A DNA stretch of 54,375 nucleotides from Chloroflexota bacterium (GCA_016213135.1 JACRBQ010000013.1:1-54375); one strand, 5' to 3'. Shown: positions 1 to 8,701, counted from the stretch's first letter. Numbers and translations are program-made. Notes: generated from the sequence alone by a model not told the origin.

Positions 1-942
1 GCGCTCACCGCCGCCGGCTACGACGTTGAGATTCTCTTCAGCCAGGGCGATTCCGCCAAGGAAAAAGCGAACGTTGAAGCGCTGATCACCAAGGGCGTCA
101 AGGTGATCATCATCACCCCGCAGGACGGGACTGCCGCCGCCGCCGCCGCCGAAGCGGCCCGGGCCGCAGGCGTCAAGGTTATTTCTTACGACCGCCTGAT
201 CCGCGACACGGATGCGGTGGACTACTACGTGACCTTCGACAGCGTGGCCGTGGGCGCCGCCCAAGCGCAGTACCTGGTGGACAAAGCCGAAGGCACGGGC
301 AACCCGCTGTACCTGTACGCCGGCGCGGCTTCCGACAACAACGCCTTCCTGTTCTTCGAAGGCGCCTGGAATGTGCTCCAGCCGAAGATCGCCGACGGCA
401 CCTTCGTGATCAAGAACTCCAGCGAAGCCGTTGCCCTACAGGGCAAGGCGACCCTGACTCGCGACGAGATGGCCCAGATCATCGGTCAGGTCACCACCAA
501 CTGGGACTTCAACACGGCCAAGGGCCTGGCTGAAGCCAACCTGACTGTCGCAGGCGCGGCAGACAAGGGCAGCGTCTTCATCCTGGCCCCAAATGACGGC
601 ACGGCTCGCGCGATTGCCGACGTCTTCGCCGCCGACAAGGATGTCACCAGCTACGTGGTGACCGGCCAGGATGCCGAGAAGGCTTCTGTCCAGTACATCA
701 TCGACGGCAAGCAGTCCATGACCGTTTTGAAGGATGTCCGCACGCTGGTGGGTGACGCCATCAGCGCGGCGATTGCCTTCCTGCAAGGCAAGACGCCTCC
801 TCAGACCAACACCTACGACAACGGCGCGATTGATGTTCCGGCCAAGCCCTCCGATGTGGTCTCCGTTGACAAGGACAACGTCAAAGAGGCTGTGATCGAC
901 TCAGGTTACTGGCCCGCCACAGACTTCACCGGCCTGCCGTAA
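1..942 (+). CDS. chvE: ChvE-type monosaccharide-binding protein, 5' end cut by window
   Basis: This is the extracytoplasmic substrate-binding subunit of a multiple-monosaccharide ABC importer. The frame is open from base 1, so the signal peptide and first strand are missing and 313 codons remain. It has the type I periplasmic-binding fold of the XylF/ChvE group: VIIITPQDG, a YDRLI segment, SDNNAFLFFEG and VVTGQDAEKASVQ. In ChvE relatives these segments line the sugar pocket. It is followed by a strong hairpin and then by the matching ATPase and permease genes, which fits a binding protein made in excess over the membrane parts. The sugar cannot be read from sequence; xylose, glucose, arabinose or galactose are all possible for this family. 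Confidence 0.88.
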   Translation, partial: ALTAAGYDVEILFSQGDSAKEKANVEALITKGVKVIIITPQDGTAAAAAAEAARAAGVKVISYDRLIRDTDAVDYYVTFDSVAVGAAQAQYLVDKAEGTGNPLYLYAGAASDNNAFLFFEGAWNVLQPKIADGTFVIKNSSEAVALQGKATLTRDEMAQIIGQVTTNWDFNTAKGLAEANLTVAGAADKGSVFILAPNDGTARAIADVFAADKDVTSYVVTGQDAEKASVQYIIDGKQSMTVLKDVRTLVGDAISAAIAFLQGKTPPQTNTYDNGAIDVPAKPSDVVSVDKDNVKEAVIDSGYWPATDFTGLP

Positions 943-969
943 CTCATGGCAGTTGGGTAGTTTGGACAT

Positions 970-1009
970 TACAGGAATAGTGATTGGCTTGCCAGTCACT
1001 ATTCCTGTA
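970..1009 (+). promoter_or_regulatory. Intercistronic hairpin after the binding-protein gene
   Basis: An 18-bp stem (970-987 with 992-1009, one G-T wobble, loop CTTG) fills most of the gap between the binding-protein stop and the ATPase start. No long T-run follows, so it looks more like an mRNA-stabilising or attenuating hairpin than a full terminator. Its position would raise binding-protein mRNA over transporter mRNA, as is known for other sugar ABC operons. The stem also argues against any ATPase start upstream of 1038. Confidence 0.8.
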
Positions 1010-1037
1010 TACTTTCTGCGTCTTTCCTGGAGCCGCT

Positions 1038-2558
1038 ATGAGTATACCCATCTTAGAGATGCGAAACATTACCAAGGAATTCCCCGGCGTGAAAGCTCTG
1101 GACAACGTCAGCTTTCAAGTCGCCGAGGGAGAGATTCACTGCCTTGTGGGTGAAAACGGCGCCGGTAAATCCACCCTGATGAAGGTATTGAGTGGAGTGT
1201 ATCCGCACGGCGGGTATACGGGAGAAATCCTTTTCGGCGGACACGTGCAGAAATTTGCGGGCATTCGCGACAGCGAAAAAGCCGGCATTGCCATTATCTA
1301 TCAGGAGCTGGCGCTTGTCCCTGAAATGACGGTCTATGAAAACATCTTCCTCGGCCATGAGATCAGAAACGGCTTCATGGTGGACTGGAATGAAACCATC
1401 AAACGAGCCGGCGAAATGCTCAAGAAAGTACGGCTCGAGGTGAACCCCGCCGCCAAGGTCAAGGATTTGGGCGTGGGCAAGCAGCAACTGGTTGAAATCG
1501 CAAAAGCGTTGAGCCGGGATGTTAAGTTGCTCATCCTGGATGAGCCGACCGCGGCGCTAAACGAGGATGACAGCGAGAATCTATTGAACCTGCTGCGCGA
1601 TCTCAAAAACCATGGCGTCACTTGCATCATGATTTCTCATAAGCTGAAGGAAGTCATCGAGATCGCCGAGACGGTCACGGTTTTGCGTGACGGCCAGACG
1701 ATTTGCACATTGGACGCCCCCAAAGGCGAAGTGTCCCAGAATGTACTGATCAAGCACATGGTCGGACGTGAGATAGACAACATCTATCCCCACCGAGAAC
1801 ACAGGCAGCCCGGAGAAGTGGTGCTGGCGGTTGCCAACTGGAGCGCCTACAACCCGGCGCTTGGGAGAAATGTTCTCAGCGATGTTAATTTCATCGTTAG
1901 GAAAGGCGAAATCGTCGGCCTTGCAGGTCTGATGGGGTCCGGGCGCACGGAGCTGGCCTTGAGCATATTCGGCAATCCGGATGGCTATAGAATAAAAGGT
2001 GAAATATCCGTTAAGGGGAAGAAGAGGCGCTTCACGCATCCACAGAAAGCGATAGGCGCGGGCGTGGCTTACGTCACCGAGGACAGAAAAAGCGACGGCC
2101 TGATTCTGATCCAGGACGTGAAGCAAAACATCACCCTCGCCAATTTGCGAGCCATATCCAAGCGAGGCGTCGTCAACAACAATGCCGAGGTTAAGGTTGC
2201 GAACGACTACAAGACGTCTCTCAATATTAAGACGCCGAGCGTCGAGCAGAAGGTTGGAAATTTAAGCGGCGGCAACCAGCAGAAGGTCTCTCTCGGCAAA
2301 TGGTTGTTTGTCAAGCCCGACGTGCTCATCCTGGACGAGCCGACGCGGGGCATTGACGTCGGCGCGAAGTACGAGATTTATATGATCATGACCCGGCTGG
2401 TGGAGCAGGGCATGTGTATCATCATGATCTCGTCCGAACTGCCCGAGGTCCTGGGAATGAGCGACAGAGTGTACATTGTTTCCTCCGGCAAAATCGCCGG
2501 CGAGTTGCCGATCGAGGAAGCGACTCAGGAAAAAATCATGCATCTGGCTACGAATTGA
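1038..2558 (+). CDS. gguA: Multiple-monosaccharide ABC importer ATPase (GguA/XylG type)
   Basis: This cytoplasmic subunit powers sugar import with the permease encoded just downstream. The 506-residue protein is a tandem of two nucleotide-binding domains, as usual for the RbsA/XylG/GguA family. The first has Walker A GENGAGKST (38-46), a Q-loop YQE, signature LGVGKQQ, Walker B LLILDEP and the switch His in ISH. The second has the typically altered Walker A GLMGSGRTE, then LSGGNQQ and LILDEPTRGIDVG. The ATG at 1038 is preferred because GGAG lies 6 nt upstream and the N-terminus begins just before the first strand; earlier in-frame starts fall inside the hairpin at 970-1009. The permease follows after 11 nt. 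Confidence 0.92.
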   Translation: MSIPILEMRNITKEFPGVKALDNVSFQVAEGEIHCLVGENGAGKSTLMKVLSGVYPHGGYTGEILFGGHVQKFAGIRDSEKAGIAIIYQELALVPEMTVYENIFLGHEIRNGFMVDWNETIKRAGEMLKKVRLEVNPAAKVKDLGVGKQQLVEIAKALSRDVKLLILDEPTAALNEDDSENLLNLLRDLKNHGVTCIMISHKLKEVIEIAETVTVLRDGQTICTLDAPKGEVSQNVLIKHMVGREIDNIYPHREHRQPGEVVLAVANWSAYNPALGRNVLSDVNFIVRKGEIVGLAGLMGSGRTELALSIFGNPDGYRIKGEISVKGKKRRFTHPQKAIGAGVAYVTEDRKSDGLILIQDVKQNITLANLRAISKRGVVNNNAEVKVANDYKTSLNIKTPSVEQKVGNLSGGNQQKVSLGKWLFVKPDVLILDEPTRGIDVGAKYEIYMIMTRLVEQGMCIIMISSELPEVLGMSDRVYIVSSGKIAGELPIEEATQEKIMHLATN

Positions 2559-2569
2559 GGAGGCTCACG

Positions 2570-3754
2570 ATGCCGTTTATCAAGAATGCGCGGAGAGTAT
2601 TGCAACAGAATATCCGTGAATACGGTATGTATATCGCCTTGTTCGTGATCATGGCGATCTTTACCATCACGACAGATGGCATCTTCATTTCGTCGAGAAA
2701 CATAAGCAACCTGCTGAATCAGACGGGCTATATAGCGGTATTGGCGGTCGGTATGACGCTGGTCATTGTCATCCGGCATATCGATCTGTCGGTCGGTTTT
2801 CTCGCCGGCTTCCTCGGCGCGGTAGCGGCAATCGCCATGGTATTTTGGCACTGGCCTGTCTATGTGGCCATACCGTTTGTGCTGGCGCTCGGAGTCCTGG
2901 CAGGGCTTATCACCGCTTTCCTGGTGGCGCAGATGAATATCCCGGCCTTTGTTGCGACGCTTGCCGGATGGTTGATTTACAGAGGTGCAATACTTCTCGT
3001 AACTGAGAGCACGGGCACGATCATTATTCCGGACGCCGCTTTTAACGCCATAGGCAACGGCTTTATTCCCGACATTCCCGACATTGGGATTTTACCGGGA
3101 GTACACAAATTAACGCTTATCCTCGGGTTATCGGGCATCATTCTGTTCATCATAAACGAAATCAACGACCGCAGAAAGAAGCAAGCCTATAACTTTGAAG
3201 TCCTGCCGCTGGATATTTTCATCCTTAAATTGGTGCTCGTGTCGGCTTTAGTCGGCGGTATCACCTGGGTGCTCGCAGGATACCAGGGCCTCTCGTGGAC
3301 TGCGGTTGTCGTATTGATCGTGGTTTTAGTCTATGATTTCATTACGTCAAAGACGGTGCTCGGCAGACATATTTACGCTGTCGGCGGGAATCCAGAAGCG
3401 GCTGAGTTGAGCGGCATTAGTGTCAAGAGAATCACTTATGTGGTTTTCGGTTCGATGGGCATGCTTTCTGCTTTATCGGGTATCTTGTTCGCGTCCCGCT
3501 TGCAGTCCGCCACAACGACGGCAGGAACTCTGTTTGAATTGGATGCCATCGCAGCGGCTTTTGTCGGCGGTGTATCGGCGGCTGGCGGCGTCGGCAAGGT
3601 TATGGGGTCGCTCATCGGTGCGTTGGTGATGTTGTCACTGACGAGTGGCATGAACCTGATGGGCATCGGCATAGCTCCTCAGTACCTCGTCAGAGGCGCT
3701 GTGCTGGCGGCGGCGGTTATATTTGATGTTGCCACCCGTAGTAGAGGAAAATAA
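2570..3754 (+). CDS. gguB: Multiple-monosaccharide ABC importer permease (GguB/XylH type)
   Basis: This membrane subunit forms the sugar channel with the GguA-like ATPase. The 394-residue protein is rich in hydrophobic segments (about ten) and carries the BPD_transp_2 hallmark near [12 protein letters not shown], plus a late [12 protein letters not shown] motif followed by a Gly-rich helix pair ([16 protein letters not shown]). The N-terminal [11 protein letters not shown] matches GguB-like proteins. The ATG at 2570 has a very good GAGGAGG ribosome-binding site ending 7 nt upstream. Longer in-frame versions would run into the end of the ATPase gene. The 3' end overlaps the next gene by 29 nt. 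Confidence 0.92.
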   Translation: MPFIKNARRVLQQNIREYGMYIALFVIMAIFTITTDGIFISSRNISNLLNQTGYIAVLAVGMTLVIVIRHIDLSVGFLAGFLGAVAAIAMVFWHWPVYVAIPFVLALGVLAGLITAFLVAQMNIPAFVATLAGWLIYRGAILLVTESTGTIIIPDAAFNAIGNGFIPDIPDIGILPGVHKLTLILGLSGIILFIINEINDRRKKQAYNFEVLPLDIFILKLVLVSALVGGITWVLAGYQGLSWTAVVVLIVVLVYDFITSKTVLGRHIYAVGGNPEAAELSGISVKRITYVVFGSMGMLSALSGILFASRLQSATTTAGTLFELDAIAAAFVGGVSAAGGVGKVMGSLIGALVMLSLTSGMNLMGIGIAPQYLVRGAVLAAAVIFDVATRSRGK

Positions 3755-4805
3755 AACGACATCGAGCAAACGCCGCAATTGCACAATAGTTCGGGCCCTC
3801 GGGGCGGCGTGCCTCGTCGGGTTGTTGGGGTTGGTCGCCTGCGGCATATCTACGCCTCCAGCGCGGCGCACACAGCGGTTGACAATTGCCTGGATCCCGA
3901 AAGCCCTCAATAATCCGGTGTTCGAGTTGGGGCGGGCGGGCGCGTTAAAGCGCGCCGCCGAATTGACCGCCGCCGGGCCGGTCGAAGTGGAAGTGCTCGT
4001 CTACGGCTCGGTGGCGGCCGACGCCGCCGAGCAGGCGCGGGTGGTCGAGGACGTGATCGCGCGCGGCGTGGACGCCATCGCCATCTCGTGCAACGACCCG
4101 ACGGCCTGCCTAGACCCGATCAACAGCGCCGTACAGGCTGGAACCCCGGTGATGACCTGGGACTCCGATTCGCCGGACAGCAAACGCTTCACTTACTTGG
4201 GCGTGGACAACTACCGCGGGGGACAAATGGCCGCCGAGCTTTTGTTACAGGCCATCGGCCCCAAAGGACAGGTTGTGCTTCTCACCGGCGTGCCGGGCGC
4301 ATACAATTTGGAACAGCGCATCCAGGGCTTCACCGACGCGATGGCTGCCTATTCCGATATTGAGATCGTGGACACGGTGGCCTGCAACGACGACATCAAC
4401 CTGGGCGTGCAGGTCGTCGAAGAAATGATGCAGTCGCGCCCGGAACTGGATGGTTGGTTTTTCGTCGGGATGTGGCCGCTGTTCGCCGAGCGCGGCTCGA
4501 TGCCATTGTGGGAGGCGGCGGCCCGCGAGGAGCGCGTCAGGACGGTAGCGTTCGACACACTGCCGGTGGAACTCGACTATCTCAAAGATGGTTATCTCTC
4601 CGGGCTGGTCGGGCAAAAGTATTGGGGCTGGGGCTACGACTCGGTACAGATCATATACGATCACGTGATCGGCAACAAGACCTTTCCGCCGTTCACCGAT
4701 TCCGGAATGGACATCGTCACGGCGACCAACGTGGATACAATGATCGAGGCCTGGAAAACCAACGACTTTTCCGAGCCATTGCCCGTTCCGTTTCCCACCC
4801 CGTAG
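3726..4805 (+). CDS. Sugar-binding lipoprotein of the second transporter-like module
   Basis: This 359-residue protein has a signal peptide ([14 protein letters not shown]) ending in a lipobox, with the Cys followed by GISTPP, so it should be lipid-anchored outside the membrane. The mature part is an RbsB-like type I periplasmic-binding fold: [27 protein letters not shown], a [10 protein letters not shown] hinge segment, [14 protein letters not shown] and [12 protein letters not shown]. It overlaps the GguB-like permease gene and is followed 11 nt later by a second permease. It therefore belongs to a second importer-like set inside the same operon. Because the only ATPase with that set is a degenerate ATPase-kinase fusion, this protein may act as the ligand detector of a sensor rather than feed an importer. 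An ATG start at 3726 is likely; a TTG lies directly before it. Confidence 0.88.
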   Translation: MLPPVVEENKTTSSKRRNCTIVRALGAACLVGLLGLVACGISTPPARRTQRLTIAWIPKALNNPVFELGRAGALKRAAELTAAGPVEVEVLVYGSVAADAAEQARVVEDVIARGVDAIAISCNDPTACLDPINSAVQAGTPVMTWDSDSPDSKRFTYLGVDNYRGGQMAAELLLQAIGPKGQVVLLTGVPGAYNLEQRIQGFTDAMAAYSDIEIVDTVACNDDINLGVQVVEEMMQSRPELDGWFFVGMWPLFAERGSMPLWEAAAREERVRTVAFDTLPVELDYLKDGYLSGLVGQKYWGWGYDSVQIIYDHVIGNKTFPPFTDSGMDIVTATNVDTMIEAWKTNDFSEPLPVPFPTP

Positions 4806-4816
4806 AACAGCAACTG

Positions 4817-5809
4817 ATGCGCGCCTTGTCTGCTTCGCACTCCAAACCCTCGTGGCCCGGCGTCTGGCAGGCTGTCGTCAGACGGCAGGAGTTCGGTATC
4901 GCGGTGATCCTGTTGGCTCTTACGATCATTCTGAGTCTGCAAACCAGCACCTTTCTCACCGGCACCAACCTCTTCAACGTGATGCGCGCTTCGTCGTGGA
5001 TAGCCATCGCCGCCTTCGGCGAAGCGATCGTGATCATCGCCGGCGGCATTGATCTCTCGGTCGGGTCGGTCATGGCGTTGGCCGGGTTGGTCAGCGCCCT
5101 CACGTTGCTGGCCGGTTGGGGAGCGCCGTTGGCAATTTGCGCCGGGTTGGCCACCGGCGTGGCGGTCGGTTTCATCAACGGCGTTTTCGTCAGCCGGGGG
5201 AAGCTGCCGTCGTTCATTGTCACGTTAGGCACGTTGAGCGCAGCCCGCGGCCTCGCCTTCGGCCTGACCGGCGGCGCGCCGGTGCGCAATCTGCCGGATA
5301 ACTTCGTGCACCTGGGCCAATCCAACTTGCCGCTCGGCAACTGGGAAGTGCCATTACCCGCCATCGCCATGTTGGCCTTCGCCGGGCTGACCGCGCTATT
5401 GCTTTCGCGCACCGTCCTCGGCGGGCACATCTATGCCCTCGGCTCTGACGAAACGGCAGTTTGGTTGGCCGGGATCAACGTCGAGCGATTGAAAATCACC
5501 GTGTACACCCTGTCTGGAGTGTTAGCCGCGGCAGGCGGGGTTCTGATGACGGCTCGATTAGGGGTGGCCGCGCCTACGGCGGCAGTGGGTTACGAGCTGG
5601 ATATCATCGCAGCGGCGATGGTAGGCGGGGTCAGTTGGCTGGGGGGCAAAGGAACGGTATGGGGCGCGCTGTTGGGGGCAATGACAATGCAAGTTCTGCG
5701 TAACGGCCTGGTTTTGTCGGGGTTTCCGACATATTGGCAGGCGACCGCCATCGGCGTAATCATCATCGCCGCTATTGCACTCGACCGATGGCGAGCCGGC
5801 CATTCGTAA
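4817..5809 (+). CDS. RbsC-like sugar ABC permease of the second module
   Basis: This 330-residue membrane protein belongs to the BPD_transp_2 family. It shows the family hallmark GGIDLSVGSVMALAG near residue 75, then about eight to ten hydrophobic helices and the late motif WLAGINVERLKITVYTLSG followed by AAAMVGGVSWLGGKG. It pairs with the lipoprotein upstream. The ATG at 4817 is 11 nt after the lipoprotein stop; upstream in-frame codons lie inside that gene. It has no ordinary ATPase of its own nearby. Its natural partner is the downstream ATPase-histidine kinase fusion, or it could borrow the GguA-like ATPase. Confidence 0.9.
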   Translation: MRALSASHSKPSWPGVWQAVVRRQEFGIAVILLALTIILSLQTSTFLTGTNLFNVMRASSWIAIAAFGEAIVIIAGGIDLSVGSVMALAGLVSALTLLAGWGAPLAICAGLATGVAVGFINGVFVSRGKLPSFIVTLGTLSAARGLAFGLTGGAPVRNLPDNFVHLGQSNLPLGNWEVPLPAIAMLAFAGLTALLLSRTVLGGHIYALGSDETAVWLAGINVERLKITVYTLSGVLAAAGGVLMTARLGVAAPTAAVGYELDIIAAAMVGGVSWLGGKGTVWGALLGAMTMQVLRNGLVLSGFPTYWQATAIGVIIIAAIALDRWRAGHS

Positions 5810-5815
5810 TCCAGT

Positions 5816-5846
5816 ACCAGACAAGTCTTTGGGAAACCTGTCTGGT
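5816..5846 (+). promoter_or_regulatory. Hairpin between the permease and the ATPase-kinase gene
   Basis: A perfect 8-bp inverted repeat (ACCAGACA at 5816-5823, TGTCTGGT at 5839-5846) lies in the 52-nt gap between the permease stop and the ATG at 5862. It may lower expression of the kinase relative to the transporter parts. It also makes starts inside the gap less likely. Confidence 0.55.
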
Positions 5847-5861
5847 CCCGGCAATGTAGAC

Positions 5862-7448
5862 ATGAGCGGGCTGGCCTTGCGAGCGGTTGATCTGTCGAAA
5901 CGCTTCGGCAACTTGTCGGCGCTGGAAGGGATAACCTTCACGCTTGCGCCGGGCGAAGTCATTGGGTTGGTCGGGCGGCGCGGGTCGGGCAAGTCCACAT
6001 TGTTGCATCTCCTCAGCGGCATCCATGCTTCCTCCACTGGCAAGATCTATGTCGACAATCAGCGCGTCAACTTCACCGGCCCGTATCAGGCCCAACGGTT
6101 AAGCATACATCTCGTTCATCAAGAGCCGCGACTGGTCAAGCGGCTGGACGTGATTCATAATATTTTCCTCGGCCAGGAAATCGGCTGGCCGTTCGGCGGC
6201 GGGCTACCGGATTGGAATCGTATGACGCGGCGCGCGGCGACGGTGCTGGAAGAGTTTGATCTACCGGTCGGCCTGCTGTGGGAGAAGGCGGAAAATCTGC
6301 CGGACGAGCAGCGGCAAATCGTGGCGATTGCTCGCGTCCTGTGCCAACCGGCCCGCCTGTTGCTGCTCGACGATCCGTTGGCCGCGTTGAGTTTCGAGCG
6401 GCAGCGAAGGCTGCTCGACCGAATTAGAGGACTGGCCGGGCAGGGCGCAGGCGTAATTGTCACCGGCGACAACCTCAAGCACTTGTTCGCCATCACCGAT
6501 CGGATACTCGTGCTGTACGAAGGCCGCCTCGTCGCCGACCGGCGCACTGCCGACTCGACGCCCCGTGAGATCGTCGAAATGATAGTCGGCGCGGCCAGCC
6601 AGGAACAGGTCACGCCGATCATCTGGGCGCTCGAAAGTTATCACGCCGCGCAGCAGCAAGCCGAAGAACTGCGCCACACACAAGCGACACTGCGCGAGAG
6701 TCTGGAGGCGCAGGATTCGCTGAACCGCCAGCTCGTGGAGCGATTGCGGGATCAGGTTGAGGCGTTGGATCAATTGAACGTGGCTCTGCAGGCGGCTCAC
6801 CGCCGTTTGTTGACCGAGCGCGAGCAGGAACGCAAACACCTTGCCCGTGAGTTGCACGACCAGGTGATTCAGGATTTGCTGAGTTTCAATTATCAATTGG
6901 AAGAGGCCGAGAATGCCGAGCCGACGACCGAACGGCAGAAGGAACTGGCCGCCATCCGCAGCGGCATACGGCAGGTGGTGAGCGAATTACGCCAGTTGTG
7001 CGGCGACTTGCGGCCGCCGACGATTGACAGTCACGGGCTGGAGGCAGCTATCCGCTCCCACGCGCAGGAGTGGGCCGACCGGAACGGGATTGCGCTGACG
7101 TTGGAGATCGATCCACACCTCGGGCGGCTGCCGGAGGCCATCGAGTTATCGGTCTTCCGCATCGTGCAAGAAGGGTTGAACAACGTCCGCAAACACGCCG
7201 CCGCCAAACAGGTGCATCTCTGCGTGCGGCGCACGCCAACGGCCAGCCTGCTCGTCCAGCTCACAGACGACGGCAAAGGCCTGACACAGCCGCTCGATCT
7301 CGTCGCGCTTTCAGCCCGCAAGCATTTTGGTTTGTTGAGTATCAGCGAGCGCGTCGCCCTGCTGGGCGGCGCGATGCAAATCGGATCTGCGCCCGGCGGA
7401 GGAGTGGTGTTGCAGGTCGATATTCCCAGCCCGTCCCCCTCGGTTTAA
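5862..7448 (+). CDS. Degenerate sugar-ABC ATPase domain fused to a NarL/DegS-type histidine kinase
   Basis: This 528-residue soluble fusion has no transmembrane segment. Residues 1-245 are one RbsA-like nucleotide-binding domain with intact Walker A (GRRGSGKST, 38-46) and Q-loop Gln (87). The signature reads LPDEQ (146-150) instead of LSxGxQ, the Walker B ends in DD instead of DE (170-171), and the switch-His position is Asp (203, in TGDNL). ATP binding is plausible but hydrolysis doubtful. Residues 261-321 look like a coiled coil. Residues 322-528 are a HisKA_3/HATPase_c kinase with phosphoacceptor His332 in ARELHDQ, an N-box (VQEGLNNVRKH), DDGKGL and a Gly-rich end. It closes the operon after a binding lipoprotein and a permease, so it probably docks on that permease and turns ligand binding into phosphorylation. 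No response regulator is adjacent. A TTG at 5775 would add 29 residues. Confidence 0.9.
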   Translation: MSGLALRAVDLSKRFGNLSALEGITFTLAPGEVIGLVGRRGSGKSTLLHLLSGIHASSTGKIYVDNQRVNFTGPYQAQRLSIHLVHQEPRLVKRLDVIHNIFLGQEIGWPFGGGLPDWNRMTRRAATVLEEFDLPVGLLWEKAENLPDEQRQIVAIARVLCQPARLLLLDDPLAALSFERQRRLLDRIRGLAGQGAGVIVTGDNLKHLFAITDRILVLYEGRLVADRRTADSTPREIVEMIVGAASQEQVTPIIWALESYHAAQQQAEELRHTQATLRESLEAQDSLNRQLVERLRDQVEALDQLNVALQAAHRRLLTEREQERKHLARELHDQVIQDLLSFNYQLEEAENAEPTTERQKELAAIRSGIRQVVSELRQLCGDLRPPTIDSHGLEAAIRSHAQEWADRNGIALTLEIDPHLGRLPEAIELSVFRIVQEGLNNVRKHAAAKQVHLCVRRTPTASLLVQLTDDGKGLTQPLDLVALSARKHFGLLSISERVALLGGAMQIGSAPGGGVVLQVDIPSPSPSV

Positions 7449-7456
7449 CGGCTAAC

Positions 7457-7600
7457 GTGCTCAACCCCGCCGACTCGTGGCCGAGCAAAGACGAGTACAT
7501 GCAGCGCTACAGGCAGTTGGCGTATCGCTTCGTGGAAAACTTCAAGAAATTTGCCGAGGGCTGCCCGCCGGAGGTGATGAAGGCGGGGCCGAAGGTGTGA
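7457..7600 (+). pseudogene. pckA: 3' fragment of ATP-type phosphoenolpyruvate carboxykinase gene
   Basis: The frame starting at the GTG at 7457 gives 47 residues that resemble only the C-terminus of ATP-dependent PckA: VLNPADSW, then YRFVENFKKFAE, ending in AGPKV and a stop. E. coli PckA ends in a very similar way (AGPKL). The rest of the gene (about 500 codons, including the nucleotide- and metal-binding sites) is absent. The fragment begins 9 nt after the kinase stop, so the kinase/pckA boundary is a rearrangement junction or an assembly join. The identification rests on recalled family sequence. Confidence 0.72.
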
Positions 7601-8524
7601 GACGTTGCGGCGCAGCCGCCCGCGCATCGTTTTGCCTACATTGGCATCCCGCACGATTCGGCCACCAGCATCGGCAACCCCGGGGCGCGGTTTGCGCCGG
7701 GCGCATTGCGCGAGGCCCTGCGCGGCGTGTTCGACTGGCGGCTGCGCGAGGGCAAGCTGGCCGACGTGGACGAGGGGGTTGTCGATCTGTCGCCGGTGGA
7801 GGTGGTGGATTGGGGTGACGTGGAGTTGACCTATGCCGACACGGTGAAAACGGTGGAGGAGAGCACGGCAGCGGTGCGGGCCGCACTGGAGGCGGGATAT
7901 GTGCCACTGGTGGTCGGCGGTGACCACGAGATCAGCTACCCGGCGATCAAGGCGTTGCACGATTTCCACACGGGCCGCATCGGCCTGATCCAAATTGACG
8001 CGCACAACGATCTGATGCACAGCTCGCGGCGGCAGGGGATGTTTTCGGGCAGCAGCGGCATGCGGCGCTCGCTGGAGCTGGAGCGGCTGCAGGGGGCGAA
8101 CCTGGTGCAACTCGGGCTGCGCGGCTATGCCACGGTGGAGCAGTATTCGATTGGGCAGGAGTACGGGGTGCGCCGCATCGGCGCGACGCGCTTTGCGGAG
8201 ATGGGAGCGCGGGCGGCGGCGGAGCAGGCGCTGGCCTGGGCGCGCGAGGGCACCGAGGCGGTGTATCTGACGATTGATATGGATGCGATCAACTCCGGCG
8301 AGGCGCCCGGCACGGGTTGGCCGGAGCCGGGCGGCCTGACGGGGCAGCAGGTGATTGACGTGGTGCGCATCGTGGCGCCGTTTGTTGCGGCGATGGACAT
8401 TGCGGAGTTGAACCCGCTGTACGACTCGAGGGCGCGGGCCACCACGCTGCTGGCGGCGCGGCTGATGCTGGATTTCATTACGACGCGCGTGAGGCGGGGC
8501 GTGGAGGTTGCCGCCAACGGCTGA
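7601..8524 (+). CDS. Arginase/agmatinase-family ureohydrolase, start codon unclear
   Basis: This is a binuclear-manganese hydrolase of the ureohydrolase fold, which cleaves guanidino groups of agmatine, arginine or formimidoylglutamate. Metal-binding motifs are present: GGDHE, DAHND and DMDAINSGEAPGTG followed by PEPGG. The open stretch covers 307 residues, a full family length, and the expected first strand (FAYIGIPHDSATS) is there. However, the frame contains no ATG or GTG between the in-frame TGA at 7598-7600 and that strand; the first in-frame start-like codon is the TTG at 7706, which would remove the N-terminal fold. Either an unusual start codon is used, or the real start was lost when the pckA fragment was joined to it. 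Substrate is not assignable. Confidence 0.8.
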   Translation, partial: DVAAQPPAHRFAYIGIPHDSATSIGNPGARFAPGALREALRGVFDWRLREGKLADVDEGVVDLSPVEVVDWGDVELTYADTVKTVEESTAAVRAALEAGYVPLVVGGDHEISYPAIKALHDFHTGRIGLIQIDAHNDLMHSSRRQGMFSGSSGMRRSLELERLQGANLVQLGLRGYATVEQYSIGQEYGVRRIGATRFAEMGARAAAEQALAWAREGTEAVYLTIDMDAINSGEAPGTGWPEPGGLTGQQVIDVVRIVAPFVAAMDIAELNPLYDSRARATTLLAARLMLDFITTRVRRGVEVAANG

Positions 8525-8551
8525 GCGGCCTCAGCTATAGTCCCCTTCACC

Positions 8552-8701
8552 ATGCCCACTCTCAACTGGATCGGCAAGTCCGCCGTCGTCAATCACGATC
8601 AACAAGTCCCCTACCGCCTCATTCACTGCGACGGCGACCTCTCTGGCGGCGAAGCGGGCGAAGGCAACGTGCAAGCCCTCAAAGCCCTTCTGCCCCACTA
8701 G
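8552..8701 (+). pseudogene. Remnant of a type III / site-specific DNA methyltransferase gene (mod)
   Basis: A 49-codon frame reads PTLNWIGKSAVVNHDQQ followed by VPYRL and, near its end, QALKALLPH then TAG. This matches the conserved N-terminus of type III-like Mod methyltransferases (PTLNWIGKEAVV, then an ALKALLPYY segment just before the DPPY motif). A few codons between GEGN and QALKALLP are missing and a stop replaces the tyrosines that should follow, so no catalytic motif is encoded. A TATAGT box lies 10 nt before the ATG. It is a decayed start of a restriction-modification gene rather than a working peptide. Confidence 0.65.

Noticed and set aside
984..1037. Upstream start for the GguA-like ATPase
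   Set aside because: It would lie within the 970-1009 hairpin; the ATG at 1038 has a good ribosome-binding site.
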